Positions 10,701 to 18,179 of a DNA stretch of 64,000 bases are shown one piece after another. Position 1 is the first letter of the stretch. Each line of letters opens with the position of its first letter. The DNA is from JAGQVA01 sp041391725 (GTDB lineage: Bacteria > Bacteroidota > Bacteroidia > J057). Location: NCBI GenBank assembly GCA_041391725.1, contig JAWKNL010000013.1, positions 62,001 to 126,000 of the forward strand. Direction: 5' to 3'. The position numbers and the translations under genes were made by a program. The notes under the pieces are model-generated. The model saw nothing but the letters and a program-made list of their open reading frames with translations, did not search any database and was not told the DNA's origin.

Positions 10701-11736
10701 AACTAGATATGTGATTAACTTTTTTGATTGGGATGAAGAAAGATGTAAGAAGGATTATCCAGACTGCTATGAATGGTTAATGAGAACTGTTAAAATTGAA
10801 CGGGAATTTACAATTCAAAAAAAGATAAACGAAAACCAAACTCCAACATCTGAAAATTTTGAAGCTGCAAAAAAATGGTGGAGATATCATAGGTTAAAAA
10901 AGGAGATTTATGATAAAGTTTCTAGCTTAAAACAAACCATTGGCATAGCCATTACCAGCAAAACGGTCGCCTTTGTATTTGTTGATAAAAATACAATCTA
11001 TGCTAACACTGTTGCAATTTTTCCTTATGACTCTTTTTCAACATTCTCAATTCTACAATCTAATTTCCATGTTAAATGGGCGTGGAAGTATGCTTCAACA
11101 ATGAAAAGTGATTTGCGATATACAAACACTGATGTTTTTGAAACTTTTCCTTTCCCTCAAAACCCCAACCTACAAAAAGAGCAGCAATTAGAAACTATTG
11201 GCGAAGCCTACCACGAACACCGCAGGCAACTCATGCTGGGTATGCACTTGGGGCTTACCAAAACCTATAACTTGTTTCACAGCCATGCCATCACGGCCCA
11301 AAGTATTAATGATAAAGACAAACAGGTAGCATCGCTGCAAAAGCATTTAGAGAAAACGACTAAGACAATTTCATTTGATGAAGCCATACAAGGTATTCTC
11401 AAACTCCGTATGCTGCATGTACAAATGGATGAGGCGGTGCTGGAGGCTTATGGCTGGGCCTTCGACTCCGCTCAGGCACCAGCAATTAAACTCCGCCATG
11501 ATTTTTACGAAGTAGATTACTTGCCGGAGAATGACCGCATCCGCTACACCATCCACCCCGATGCCAGGAAAGAAGTGTTGAAGCGTTTGTTGGAGTTGAA
11601 CCACAAGATTCATGAGGAGGAAGTAAAAGCTGGATTGTGGGAGAAGAAGAAAACAAAAAGTAAGAAATCAAATGTGGTAAACGGGGCACAGGCTGGAAAC
11701 GAAAGAGATTTGTTTAATCAGGAAGCACCCAGATAA
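7783..11736 (+). CDS. Eco57I/PglX-like N6-adenine DNA methyltransferase (DISARM DrmMI-like)
   Basis: This 1317-residue protein carries the AdoMet motif I ADVACGSGH (residues 512-520) and the catalytic motif IV NPPF (781-784) of N6-adenine (gamma-class) methyltransferases. GSVYEGLLEL and GSHYTPEELV precede motif I, as in PglX/MmeI-type enzymes. The N-terminal 450 residues are probably helical and scaffold-like; the lysine-rich C-terminus is probably non-catalytic. It starts 14 bases after the restored end of the SNF2 gene. In class 1 DISARM, DrmMI methylates host DNA so that the helicases spare it; that role is inferred here. The stretch after NPPF (about 10.13-11.16 kb), where target recognition is expected, is clearly AT-richer (one 60-base line has 27% GC) than the parts before and after (around 50%), suggesting exchange of the specificity domain. 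No nuclease motif is evident in this protein. Confidence 0.92.
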   Translation: MNFPSIDIQGSILSTDLLAKIRSEQATFQQGKDFHPDFTNAKLKDEISLAWQEAKGQWTIFKSKLARLKEGETGTTETRNFWISPLLTNLGYNLTFNRQSEELNGKSFPIGYRDSSLDNFPLYVGGYHESLDKRPENKQLRVSPHAMLQEYLNYSEHLYGLVTNGRQLRLLRDASRITRLSYVEFNLEKMMEEDMYSDFVILYRVLHASRMPRKIDQGAESIVEKYHQEGLAAGSTIRSKLGDAVKGAILRLANGFINHPNNNGLRAASALGTLDAEEYYRHQLRIIYRLLFLFVIEERNLVYADSKTPETKRFSQIYFNYYSLLRLRKLARKILPPEADRHYDLWQGLISTFSLFEKKEIGEKLGIMALQGDLFGYHAISNSQYDLHRCYLSNAVLLSIIKSLSYFENDNGVLIAVNYGGLDVEEFGSVYEGLLELKLGIKKVEGSEQYSCIFDNSDERGKSGSHYTPEELVQPLIKHSLEYLIEDRIKPYQQKKATKESTIQSLLGLKIADVACGSGHILLSAARRLALEIARVQTEEEQPNPTSIRKAMKDVVRNCIYGVDKNPLAVELCKIALWLEAYNPGEPLNFLDHHIKCGDAIVGLAHRSELEKGIADEAFKTLPGDDKAIAKTWRDKNVKERKERVDKSLQLKAEFEKTTENSVQEAMAEYKTFNQLPETTPDEIERKAKAYKKFIDGKGFTFLKALADTQVAQFFIPKTDANKDYLMTDREYRRILSGYGGWTGKATSLATAVAHEQRFFHWFIEFPEVFSEGGFDCVLGNPPFLHNQKLSSTYGNRYLEFIKFEYYPIGAVDLVTYFFRRIFDIINRKGFLSLISTNTISQGDARVGGLDTIISQQGNIIHAIKSMKWPGNAAVEISLVTVFKGIWSKQRMLNLKEVEKITSFLDDAENYLNPFVLKSNIDKSFQGSILLGKGFILNEEEKNNLIDKNLKNQDVIFPYLNGEDLNNSPTQSATRYVINFFDWDEERCKKDYPDCYEWLMRTVKIEREFTIQKKINENQTPTSENFEAAKKWWRYHRLKKEIYDKVSSLKQTIGIAITSKTVAFVFVDKNTIYANTVAIFPYDSFSTFSILQSNFHVKWAWKYASTMKSDLRYTNTDVFETFPFPQNPNLQKEQQLETIGEAYHEHRRQLMLGMHLGLTKTYNLFHSHAITAQSINDKDKQVASLQKHLEKTTKTISFDEAIQGILKLRMLHVQMDEAVLEAYGWAFDSAQAPAIKLRHDFYEVDYLPENDRIRYTIHPDARKEVLKRLLELNHKIHEEEVKAGLWEKKKTKSKKSNVVNGAQAGNERDLFNQEAPR

Positions 11737-11975
11737 GGTTGTTTCGTGATCAAAATGAAAAAACGGCACATTCACAGGGCAGTTCATCTCTAATTCCTGC
11801 ATTATGCCCCCCCCCACCAATACCCAAAAACTCCCAAAAAACGCTTAAATTTCCCACATGGAATTAAACAATATCATTGAGTTTAAGTCTTCGTCGGAGC
11901 TGAGGGAGCGGTGATTCTCCGGGAGGAGGCCTGAATGGAAGTGATTTTAACTATTTATCATAATTTTCAACAAAT

Positions 11976-12287
11976 ATGCTCAACGCAATCAAAAATTTAC
12001 TGGGCTTTGGCCCTAAAGTCGATTACGCCGAACTGGTACAACAAGGGGCCATTATCCTCGATGTCAGAACTAAGTCCGAATATGCGGGTGGACACATCAA
12101 AGGATCTGTCAACATCTCCGTGGATACCCTCAGCAATAATTTGAAAAAGCTGAAAAAAGATAAACCCATCATCACCTGCTGCGCCAGCGGTATGCGCAGT
12201 GCCACTGCAAAAAGCATTCTGATCGCCAACGGCTACACCAACGTTCACAACGGCGGCAGTTGGATGAGTCTGAGAAATAAAATCTAA
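11976..12287 (+). CDS. Single-domain rhodanese-like sulfurtransferase
   Basis: This 103-residue protein matches a stand-alone rhodanese domain. Seen: LDVRTKSEY (residues 28-36), GHIKGSVNI (39-47), and the active loop C-A-S-G-M-R-S, with the presumed catalytic cysteine at 69 and arginine at 74. There is no signal peptide, so it should act in the cytoplasm. Such proteins move sulfane sulfur between donors and acceptors such as cyanide, thiols or cysteine desulfurase partners; the physiological partner cannot be told from the sequence. It is flanked by long non-coding stretches, so it is probably monocistronic. A second ATG at 11935 opens a different, spurious frame and was not used. Identification of the fold and active cysteine is secure. 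Confidence 0.93.
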   Translation: MLNAIKNLLGFGPKVDYAELVQQGAIILDVRTKSEYAGGHIKGSVNISVDTLSNNLKKLKKDKPIITCCASGMRSATAKSILIANGYTNVHNGGSWMSLRNKI

Positions 12288-13012
12288 CAGCAGAAAAGCT
12301 GGCATGTACAGCGGCACAAACCAAAATGTCGGTGTTATCTGTTAGAAGGAGATGCTACTCATGAGAGCGAAAAAGGTTTCTCCGTTGGAGAAACCGGGCA
12401 GCGCGCTACGGCGCAAAACCCCAGGCAAACCCGAGGGGGCGACCATCGAGGCTACAAACATTCGACTCCTCCGGCCGATAGGTCCCCTCCGGGAAGTCCC
12501 GGCCTAGCCGGAAAAGTGCCCCAAAAGTGAGATATGCCGAGTTTTTCCGAGCGGCAAGACCCACCTCAGTGGCCTTTTGGCTCGGAGAGTCGTCAGACCA
12601 CTTTCTGTGGGTCGAATGTACCTGAGGCATCTTCGATTTGTAGCCTACAGGCCCGTCCCCCCCTTTTTTTTCAGGAGTTTTGCCGTAGCGCGCGTGAGGA
12701 CAAAAAGCGCTAATCCCAACGGCCAACAGCCCGCGTTGAAGTCAGAGGTCAGAAGGCAGAAATCAGATTTTAGCAGTTGATGGAAAAAACTTCGCACTTC
12801 TGACTTCTCTAATCGGACTTCTGACTTCCTACTGAGCACGCGATCTTTGGATCGCGATAGCGATGAAGACAGAAATCAGAAGCCAACAACCAACCCCCAA
12901 CAGCTAATAGCCAATAGCCAATAACCAACAGCTAATAGCAAATAGCCAATAACCAGACTCGCAAAACCCCAGATGCGACATTTTGGTTTGCACCTCTGTA
13001 CAGCGGTTGCCC
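12288..13012. other. 725-bp non-coding stretch, GC-rich and structured, with short tandem repeats at its right end
   Basis: No convincing gene is present. Between 12360 and 12720 the sequence is rich in G and C and in short inverted repeats (CCGGGA facing TCCCGG near 12485-12505; CGCGATC facing GATCGCG at 12839-12856). Apparent reading frames on both strands are arginine/proline/serine-rich and lack family features. A run of eight T with C-rich flank occurs near 12656-12672. The right third consists of degenerate AGAAGTCAG-type and CAGCTAATAGCCAATAG-type repeats. It could be a dispersed intergenic element or a structured RNA; the sequence alone does not decide. Confidence 0.55.
12901..12956. 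repeat. Two tandem 28-bp units built from an AATAGCCAATA motif
   Basis: Two adjacent 28-base copies (12901-12928 and 12929-12956) differ at two positions: one internal C to A change and the last base. Each contains shorter AATAGCCA units. They form the end of a longer low-complexity tract starting near 12870. Similar AT-rich microrepeats recur at 14112-14168, so the genome probably carries a family of them between genes. Confidence 0.8.
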
Positions 13013-14012
13013 TCACCCCTCCGCCACAAACTCCACCTTCAGATACGCGCCTGTCGCATTGGCATCTGTCACCACTTGCGGAATGCCCTGGATCACGTCC
13101 AGGGTGGGCTTGTGAATGTGTCCGGCGAGGATACCCATAAGGTGAGGACTGCGGAATACGTCGCGGTGAAAGCGGAAGGTCGTAGGCGTATGGCCGGTTT
13201 CGGGCCAGCGTTCGCGCCGCTCGATTTCGTAGTTTTTGTCGGTGGCGGCGTCTCTATTCGGGATGGCCGCAGCCATAGCCCACCGTCCGGCCCGGTGCGT
13301 AGAGCGGAATATGCAGGAGCAATACCATCGGTTGTTTGTAGGCGGCCTGGGCCTGGAAAAAGGCCAGTTGCTCAGGCAGAATCTCGTAGGTGGAGTTGTC
13401 GATCGACACAAAACGAACCCCATTGATTTCCCCTCACGCCCATGAGGGGATTTTCGCCCTGATAGAGAGGTTTCAGGCGACTTTCGCACCAGGTGGCGCG
13501 TAGCGCTGCATGTGGGCCGGGCAGACCTTCATAATGCCAGTCGTGAGTTGTCGGCGGTGTAGAGATAGGGAAGACCGGCCTGTTGGAGCTGCGTCAGGGC
13601 CCATTCGATGCCCGCCTCCGAAGGAAAGCTGAAGATATCACCGATCAGCGCGACCAGTTCTGACTGCTCGTCCTGCGCAATGGCCAGCGCCTCGCGAAAG
13701 CCAGCTTCGGGATTCGTCGGCAGGCCCGTGCGGAAGTGCCGGGTTTCTGTTGTAGGCCTTTGCCATTCGCGCGCTGTAGGGGCGGTAAAACTCGCCCCGC
13801 ATGTCGTCGGTAAAAAGGTGTGTATCGGCCAGCATGGTAATCTGAAAAGACTTTTCAATTGCCGTATTAAAAAACCGGAGGTGATTGCCGTCGAGGGCAA
13901 AACTGCCCCTTTTTTGCCGGCTTTCTGCCTGCGAATGAGCCCGGGCATAAGGGTACAACGGCAATGCCAGACTGGTGGCGGCAAACGACTGGAGGACTTT
14001 TCGGCGGTTCAT
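13013..14012 (-). pseudogene. Tat-exported calcineurin-like metallophosphoesterase, broken by several frameshifts
   Basis: The minus strand starts with MNRRKVLQSFAATSLALPL, a twin-arginine-type signal, then reads through the landmarks of a metallophosphoesterase in several frames: ADTH (metal motif 1), GDIF (motif 2), NHDWHYEG (motif 3, only visible after a one-base shift near 13542), a stretch ending LLLHIPLY, and GHIH (last metal motif). I count at least four frame changes, near 13750, 13542, 13400-13480 and 13275, with an in-frame stop at the last. The complete protein would be about 325 residues and periplasmic. Either the gene is decaying or the consensus is poor here. The family is well supported; the substrate is unknown. 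It stands alone between two repeat-bearing spacers. Confidence 0.82.
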
Positions 14013-14111
14013 ACCTTATTTTTTGTGACGAAATATAAAAAGGCGCAGGCATTTGACCTGAAAAATTCGGTAAAATTGCAAAATATAGCGGCGTCCCGGA
14101 CGTCCATGCTT

Positions 14112-14168
14112 TTAATTGTCAATTGTTAATTGTCAATTGTTAATTGTCAATGGTTAATGGTTAATTGG
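14112..14168. repeat. 14-bp AT-rich tandem repeat immediately upstream of the epimerase-like gene
   Basis: Three tandem units of TTAATTGTCAATTG (14112-14125, 14126-14139, 14140-14153, the last with one change) are followed by a decayed unit ending at 14168. Each unit contains the inverted pair CAATT/AATTG, so the tract can fold. It lies 8 bases before the start of the gene at 14176, where it could overlap the promoter or leader. Confidence 0.85.
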
Positions 14169-14175
14169 AACTTTT

Positions 14176-14850
14176 ATGAAAGTAGTTATTACAGGTGCTA
14201 CGGGAATGATCGGTAAAGGGGTGCTGCTGGAATGCCTGGAGGATGCCGGTATCGAAGCGGTGCTGCTGGTAAACCGCAATCCTATCGGGATGACTCACGC
14301 CAAACTTAAAGAGGTTTTACTCAAAGATTTTCTCAATCCGGATACGATCAGCAATGAGCTCCGGGGGTATGATGCGGCTTTTTTCTGCCTCGGGGTTTCT
14401 GCCGGGGGAATGAAAGAAGAAGATTACCACCGCATTACCTATGATTATACCCTCAATTTTGCGCGGGTTTTCCTCCGCCAAAATCCCGGCAGCCAGTTTG
14501 TCTATGTATCGGGTACGGGTACCGACAGTAGTGAAAAAGGCCGCATGATGTGGGCCCGGGTAAAAGGCCGGACGGAAAACGATCTGCTGAAAATGCCTTT
14601 CAAAAAGGCTTTTATGTTCAGACCCGGCGCCATTCGTCCTCTTCGCGGTATAAAATCGCGGACACCACTCTATCAGCGGATTTATACAATTATGAATCCT
14701 TTATGGCCGGTGCTGGAATGGATGATGGGCGACAATCTGACCGACACCACCCGCATCGCCAGAGCCATGATTCATGCCGTTACCCTGGGTAGCGATAAAA
14801 CTCACCTGGAAAATAAAGAAATCAATCAGCTCGCAGCAGCAGGAATTTAA
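14176..14850 (+). CDS. NAD(P)-binding epimerase/dehydratase-like protein (atypical SDR)
   Basis: This 224-residue protein has the N-terminal Rossmann glycine motif GATGMIG (residues 7-13) and a FVYVSGTGTDSS strand typical of atypical short-chain dehydrogenases such as the NAD-dependent epimerase or NmrA-like/HTATIP2 groups. The classical YxxxK is not obvious, although a lysine follows in the WARVKGRTE segment. It is cytoplasmic and lacks a signal peptide. The MBL-fold gene starts 8 bases downstream and the bestrophin gene 12 bases after that, so the three probably form one transcript. Substrate and reaction are unknown. A 14-bp repeat tract directly precedes it. Confidence 0.85.
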   Translation: MKVVITGATGMIGKGVLLECLEDAGIEAVLLVNRNPIGMTHAKLKEVLLKDFLNPDTISNELRGYDAAFFCLGVSAGGMKEEDYHRITYDYTLNFARVFLRQNPGSQFVYVSGTGTDSSEKGRMMWARVKGRTENDLLKMPFKKAFMFRPGAIRPLRGIKSRTPLYQRIYTIMNPLWPVLEWMMGDNLTDTTRIARAMIHAVTLGSDKTHLENKEINQLAAAGI

Positions 14851-14858
14851 TTCAAATC

Positions 14859-15899
14859 ATGTCAATACAATTCGGAGGAAAAATTACAAAGGCAGATCTC
14901 GCCCGTTATGCCCTTTCGCCCAACTGGAAAGACGGCAGTTTTAAAAATCAGGAAGAAACGTCCGTCGGCCCCGAGTTTTACAAAATTCCGGGAATGATTT
15001 ATAAACAAATCCGCGGCAAAAAGGAAAGCGAACCAGCTTCCCCGCTCCCTGTGATTCCGTTTGAAAAAAATGTTTTCCTGAACCCTTCTCCCGCATTCAG
15101 ATTTGCCTGGTATGGCCATTCGGCTGTCCTGCTGAGAATCAGTGGTAAAACCCTCCTCATCGATCCCATGCTGGGACCCAATGCCTCGCCCATCGGCCCG
15201 ATAACTACCCGCCGCTTTTCAGAAAACACCCTGCAACTGATCGACGATTTCCCCGAAATAGATATTCTCCTGCTCACACACGATCACTACGATCATCTCG
15301 ATATGGATAGTATCGAAAAACTAAAGCCCAAAACCCAACGCTATTTTGTGGCGCTGGGAGTAAAAAGGCATCTGGTAAGCTGGGGCGTTGCGCCCGAACT
15401 GATTACCGAATTTGACTGGTGGGATACGCAGACCGTGGACGAACTGACAGTTCATTTTACGCCTACACGCCACTTCTCAGGCAGAGGGCTTTCCGACAGG
15501 GCAAAGTCTCTCTGGGGCGGATGGGCATTTAAAACGGTGGATGAATCAGTCTGGTTTAGCGGGGATGGAGGGTACGGACCGCACTTTAAAGAGGTAGGAC
15601 GCCGCCTCGGGCCGTTTGATTTTGCCTTTATGGAGTGCGGACAATACTGCGACGACTGGCCTTTGATACATATGTTTCCCGGCGAAGCGGTACAGGCAGC
15701 ACAAGACGCCGGAGCAAAAACGGCTATGCCCGTTCACTGGGCGGGATTTTCCCTTTCGTATTATCATTCGTGGAAAGAACCGGCAGATCATTTTGTTTTT
15801 GAGGCAGAGAAGAAGGGACTTTTGTATCTTACCCCGCAATTGGGCGAACTCATAACCCGCCCGGATCAGCCGTTTTCTCACTGGTGGGAAAAATATTAA
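14859..15899 (+). CDS. MBL-fold metallo-hydrolase, NAPE-PLD/RomA/UlaG-like
   Basis: This 346-residue protein carries the metallo-beta-lactamase signature HDHYDH (H141, H143, D145, H146), preceded by a KTLLIDPML strand, and later histidines in PTRHFSGRG and MPVHWAGF that should complete a binuclear zinc site. The order of segments, with an N-terminal extension of about 80 residues, resembles the bacterial NAPE-PLD-like or outer-membrane RomA-type group, which hydrolyses phosphodiester bonds in lipids or related substrates. No clear signal peptide is seen, so it probably acts in the cytoplasm. It is the middle gene of a three-gene group with an NAD-binding protein and a bestrophin-like channel. 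The fold is certain; the substrate is not. Confidence 0.92.
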   Translation: MSIQFGGKITKADLARYALSPNWKDGSFKNQEETSVGPEFYKIPGMIYKQIRGKKESEPASPLPVIPFEKNVFLNPSPAFRFAWYGHSAVLLRISGKTLLIDPMLGPNASPIGPITTRRFSENTLQLIDDFPEIDILLLTHDHYDHLDMDSIEKLKPKTQRYFVALGVKRHLVSWGVAPELITEFDWWDTQTVDELTVHFTPTRHFSGRGLSDRAKSLWGGWAFKTVDESVWFSGDGGYGPHFKEVGRRLGPFDFAFMECGQYCDDWPLIHMFPGEAVQAAQDAGAKTAMPVHWAGFSLSYYHSWKEPADHFVFEAEKKGLLYLTPQLGELITRPDQPFSHWWEKY

Positions 15900-15911
15900 T
15901 TTGACGCACGT

Positions 15912-16946
15912 ATGATCGTTTCAAAAGGAATTGGTATTTCTAAACTGGTGAGTTGGACATTTCACCACATCGTCTGGCTTACGGCCCTTGCGGGTTTTGT
16001 CGCGTACCTGTATAGCTACGGCTTTATTTCTATGGTTATTCCCTGGCTTCCCATTTCCGTGATCGGTACGGCAGTCGCTTTTTATGTGGGGTTTAAAAAT
16101 AATCAGGCTTACGACAGGATGTGGGAAGCCCGCAAAATCTGGGGAGGGATCGTCAATGACAGCCGCACGTGGGGAATGATGGTGGACGGATTTATTACCA
16201 ATCTTTTTACCGAAAATAATGCCAGCGCCCGGGAAATTCATGATATTAAAAAACGGTTGATTTACCGCCACATCGGATGGCTATATGCGCACCGGAGCCA
16301 GTTGCTGGTTCCCACCACCTGGGAACATATCAGCCAGACCGGCCATCTGGCGCGTACGGCGGCCAAATATCAGAAGTATTTTGGGGTCGGACTGGTAGAT
16401 GATGAAGTTGTCGGACTGGAACTCAAAAACTACCTCCCCGCAGACGAGCACGATCGGCTGATCCGTTATGCCAACCCGGCCACGCAGATTATCAACGAAC
16501 AATCCCGGGACCTGATGGCAATAAGGGAACAGGGCCTGATCGAGGACTTCCGCCATATGGAAATGGTAGGCGTGCTGCGCACTTTTTATGAACTTCAGGG
16601 GAAAAATGAGCGGATTAAAAAGTTTCCGCTGCCCCGGCAGTACGCCAATCTCAGCCGGTACTTTGTAGGGATATTTATTCTCCTGCTTCCCTTTAGCATG
16701 ATCCCCGAACTAATGAAAATCGGAGAAAACGGATTGTGGCTTTCCATACCCATTACGGCACTGATTGGCTGGGTATATGTGGTGATGGAAATTGTGGGCG
16801 ATTACTCAGAAAACCCGTTTCAGGGCATGGCCAACGACATTCCCATGTTATCACTCTGCCGCACCATCGAAATCGACCTCAGGGAAATGCTGGGAGAAAA
16901 AGATTTGCCGCCGGCGATTCAGGCAAAAAATGATATTTTGATGTAG
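15912..16946 (+). CDS. Bestrophin-family (RFP-TM) ion channel
   Basis: This 344-residue membrane protein has hydrophobic segments near residues 20-45, 45-65, 235-255 and 260-285. The sequence FKNNQAYDRMWEARKIWGG after the second segment is the conserved signature of bacterial bestrophin-like proteins. Such proteins form pentameric channels in the inner membrane; bacterial members are reported to pass anions or sodium, so the ion cannot be assigned. Its length is slightly above the usual 280-300. It closes the three-gene group that starts at 14176. The next gene is convergent and ends 15 bases later; no clear terminator hairpin is visible between them. Confidence 0.92.
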   Translation: MIVSKGIGISKLVSWTFHHIVWLTALAGFVAYLYSYGFISMVIPWLPISVIGTAVAFYVGFKNNQAYDRMWEARKIWGGIVNDSRTWGMMVDGFITNLFTENNASAREIHDIKKRLIYRHIGWLYAHRSQLLVPTTWEHISQTGHLARTAAKYQKYFGVGLVDDEVVGLELKNYLPADEHDRLIRYANPATQIINEQSRDLMAIREQGLIEDFRHMEMVGVLRTFYELQGKNERIKKFPLPRQYANLSRYFVGIFILLLPFSMIPELMKIGENGLWLSIPITALIGWVYVVMEIVGDYSENPFQGMANDIPMLSLCRTIEIDLREMLGEKDLPPAIQAKNDILM

Positions 16947-16961
16947 GGGGGATGTCAAAAT

Positions 16962-17486
16962 TTATTCACCCGGTTTTGAACCAAAATCATAAATTTCCTG
17001 AAACAGGCTTTCTACTTTGAAGAGAATTTCGGCATCTTCCTGAGCTCTGTTTATCAGAAGATATGCGCTATGAGGTGGATATATATGATGTGAAAATTTT
17101 GCAGGAGAAAAGAAGTTCTCCATAAGCTGTTTATAAATTCTGTAGCGCTGTGTATTTGTTCTACCTTCTGCTTGTAGCTCTGAGCCAATGAAGCCTAGCG
17201 ACGCTGTTGGGAATTTTTGGACAATATCGAGCATAATGTTTATACAGGTGCGAAAGATTGGTGACGGAATCCCCTTATTTGTTAGGAGATTGTATCTCTG
17301 CGGAGAATCCTCAAAGGATTTGTGATAGAATTTAACTGCAAAAACACTATGTTGATATTCTTCTGCGCGAAAAATATAAGGTTCATTCTGGGCAGTAAAC
17401 TTATAGGTATGCACCCGGATAAATCCGTCTGATTGTGTTCCAGGTTGGTGGTTGATATATTTAAACTCGAAAAACTGATCAAACAT
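16962..17486 (-). CDS. Hypothetical protein, 174 residues
   Basis: I do not recognise a family. The protein is hydrophilic, without signal peptide or membrane segment, and has alternating aromatic and charged residues (for example FKYINHQPG near the start and HHIYPPHSAYLLINRAQED near residue 135). Its start codon overlaps the stop of the upstream membrane protein as TGATG at 17486, so the two are translationally coupled and probably work together, perhaps as a membrane-anchored scaffold and a soluble partner. That pairing is inference. It converges with the bestrophin gene. Confidence 0.72.
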   Translation of the reverse strand: MFDQFFEFKYINHQPGTQSDGFIRVHTYKFTAQNEPYIFRAEEYQHSVFAVKFYHKSFEDSPQRYNLLTNKGIPSPIFRTCINIMLDIVQKFPTASLGFIGSELQAEGRTNTQRYRIYKQLMENFFSPAKFSHHIYPPHSAYLLINRAQEDAEILFKVESLFQEIYDFGSKPGE

Positions 17487-18094
17487 CAGACAAGATATTC
17501 ATAAGCCTTATTCCGGTTGTCCCAAAGGGTTTTTTCCGGTACATTTTCAAACCAGTTGCCACGGGGAGATTCCCGATCCAGAAATTCCAATAATTCTGAT
17601 TGTTTTCGGTTGTAATTCCTCAAAGCATCAACAAAATCAAACAGCGGTTTCACAAAGACCGGAGGGTTTCCTTCCGGTTTTATTTTTTCAAGCTCCTCAA
17701 ACTTTTTATCTATCTCAATCCCCTGTTCCTGTTGTTTTTTCATCAGAAAATAAGTCTGATGATCAAACACAGGCTCAAGTTCGGAGAAACTTTTTCCTTC
17801 TGTCAATTGATTTTTCATCTGACTAAATTGCTCCTCAAGAACCGTGGTTTCTGCCTTTATCTGAGCCATCGTCTGGTTGACTTTTCTATAAAAAAGTAAA
17901 ACTACCACTGTCAAGCCCAGGCCGCTAAGAATAAGTAAAGGAGAAAATAAAAGCAGAACCAGCCAGGTAAAACCCGTTTTCATAAAATTAAGAAGACTTT
18001 TACTTCCCCGAATATACAACTCTCCCAGGCTTACAATGATCAAAGCTGTATTGCGACCCGGATAAATAGTCAGATGATGTGATAATGTGGCCAT
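17486..18094 (-). CDS. Hypothetical membrane protein with coiled-coil region, 202 residues
   Basis: No family is recognised. A strongly hydrophobic segment (about residues 42-69, rich in Leu/Val) is followed by a long charged stretch with heptad-like spacing (about 70-140) and a C-terminal part rich in aromatic and acidic residues. An alternative start at the methionine of MKTGFTW (about residue 38) would place the membrane segment directly at the N-terminus and may be the true start. It is translationally coupled to the 174-residue protein downstream through a TGATG overlap. Function unknown. Confidence 0.7.
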   Translation of the reverse strand: MATLSHHLTIYPGRNTALIIVSLGELYIRGSKSLLNFMKTGFTWLVLLLFSPLLILSGLGLTVVVLLFYRKVNQTMAQIKAETTVLEEQFSQMKNQLTEGKSFSELEPVFDHQTYFLMKKQQEQGIEIDKKFEELEKIKPEGNPPVFVKPLFDFVDALRNYNRKQSELLEFLDRESPRGNWFENVPEKTLWDNRNKAYEYLV

Positions 18095-18179
18095 GGATAA
18101 TGGACTAACATTTTATAATGTACAATATGCACATTTTCTACGAAATAAATGCAAAATGTGTTGGTTATTGCCTCACTCC

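Noticed and set aside
11858..11914. 18-codon frame MELNNIIEFKSSSELRER that faintly resembles the start of a YdeI-type protein
   Set aside because: Too short and ends at a stop; may be a relic but cannot be supported.
12406..12780. Long open frames on both strands in the GC-rich spacer
   Set aside because: Composition is Arg/Pro/Ser-rich, frames overlap on both strands, no domain or start context; treated as non-coding.
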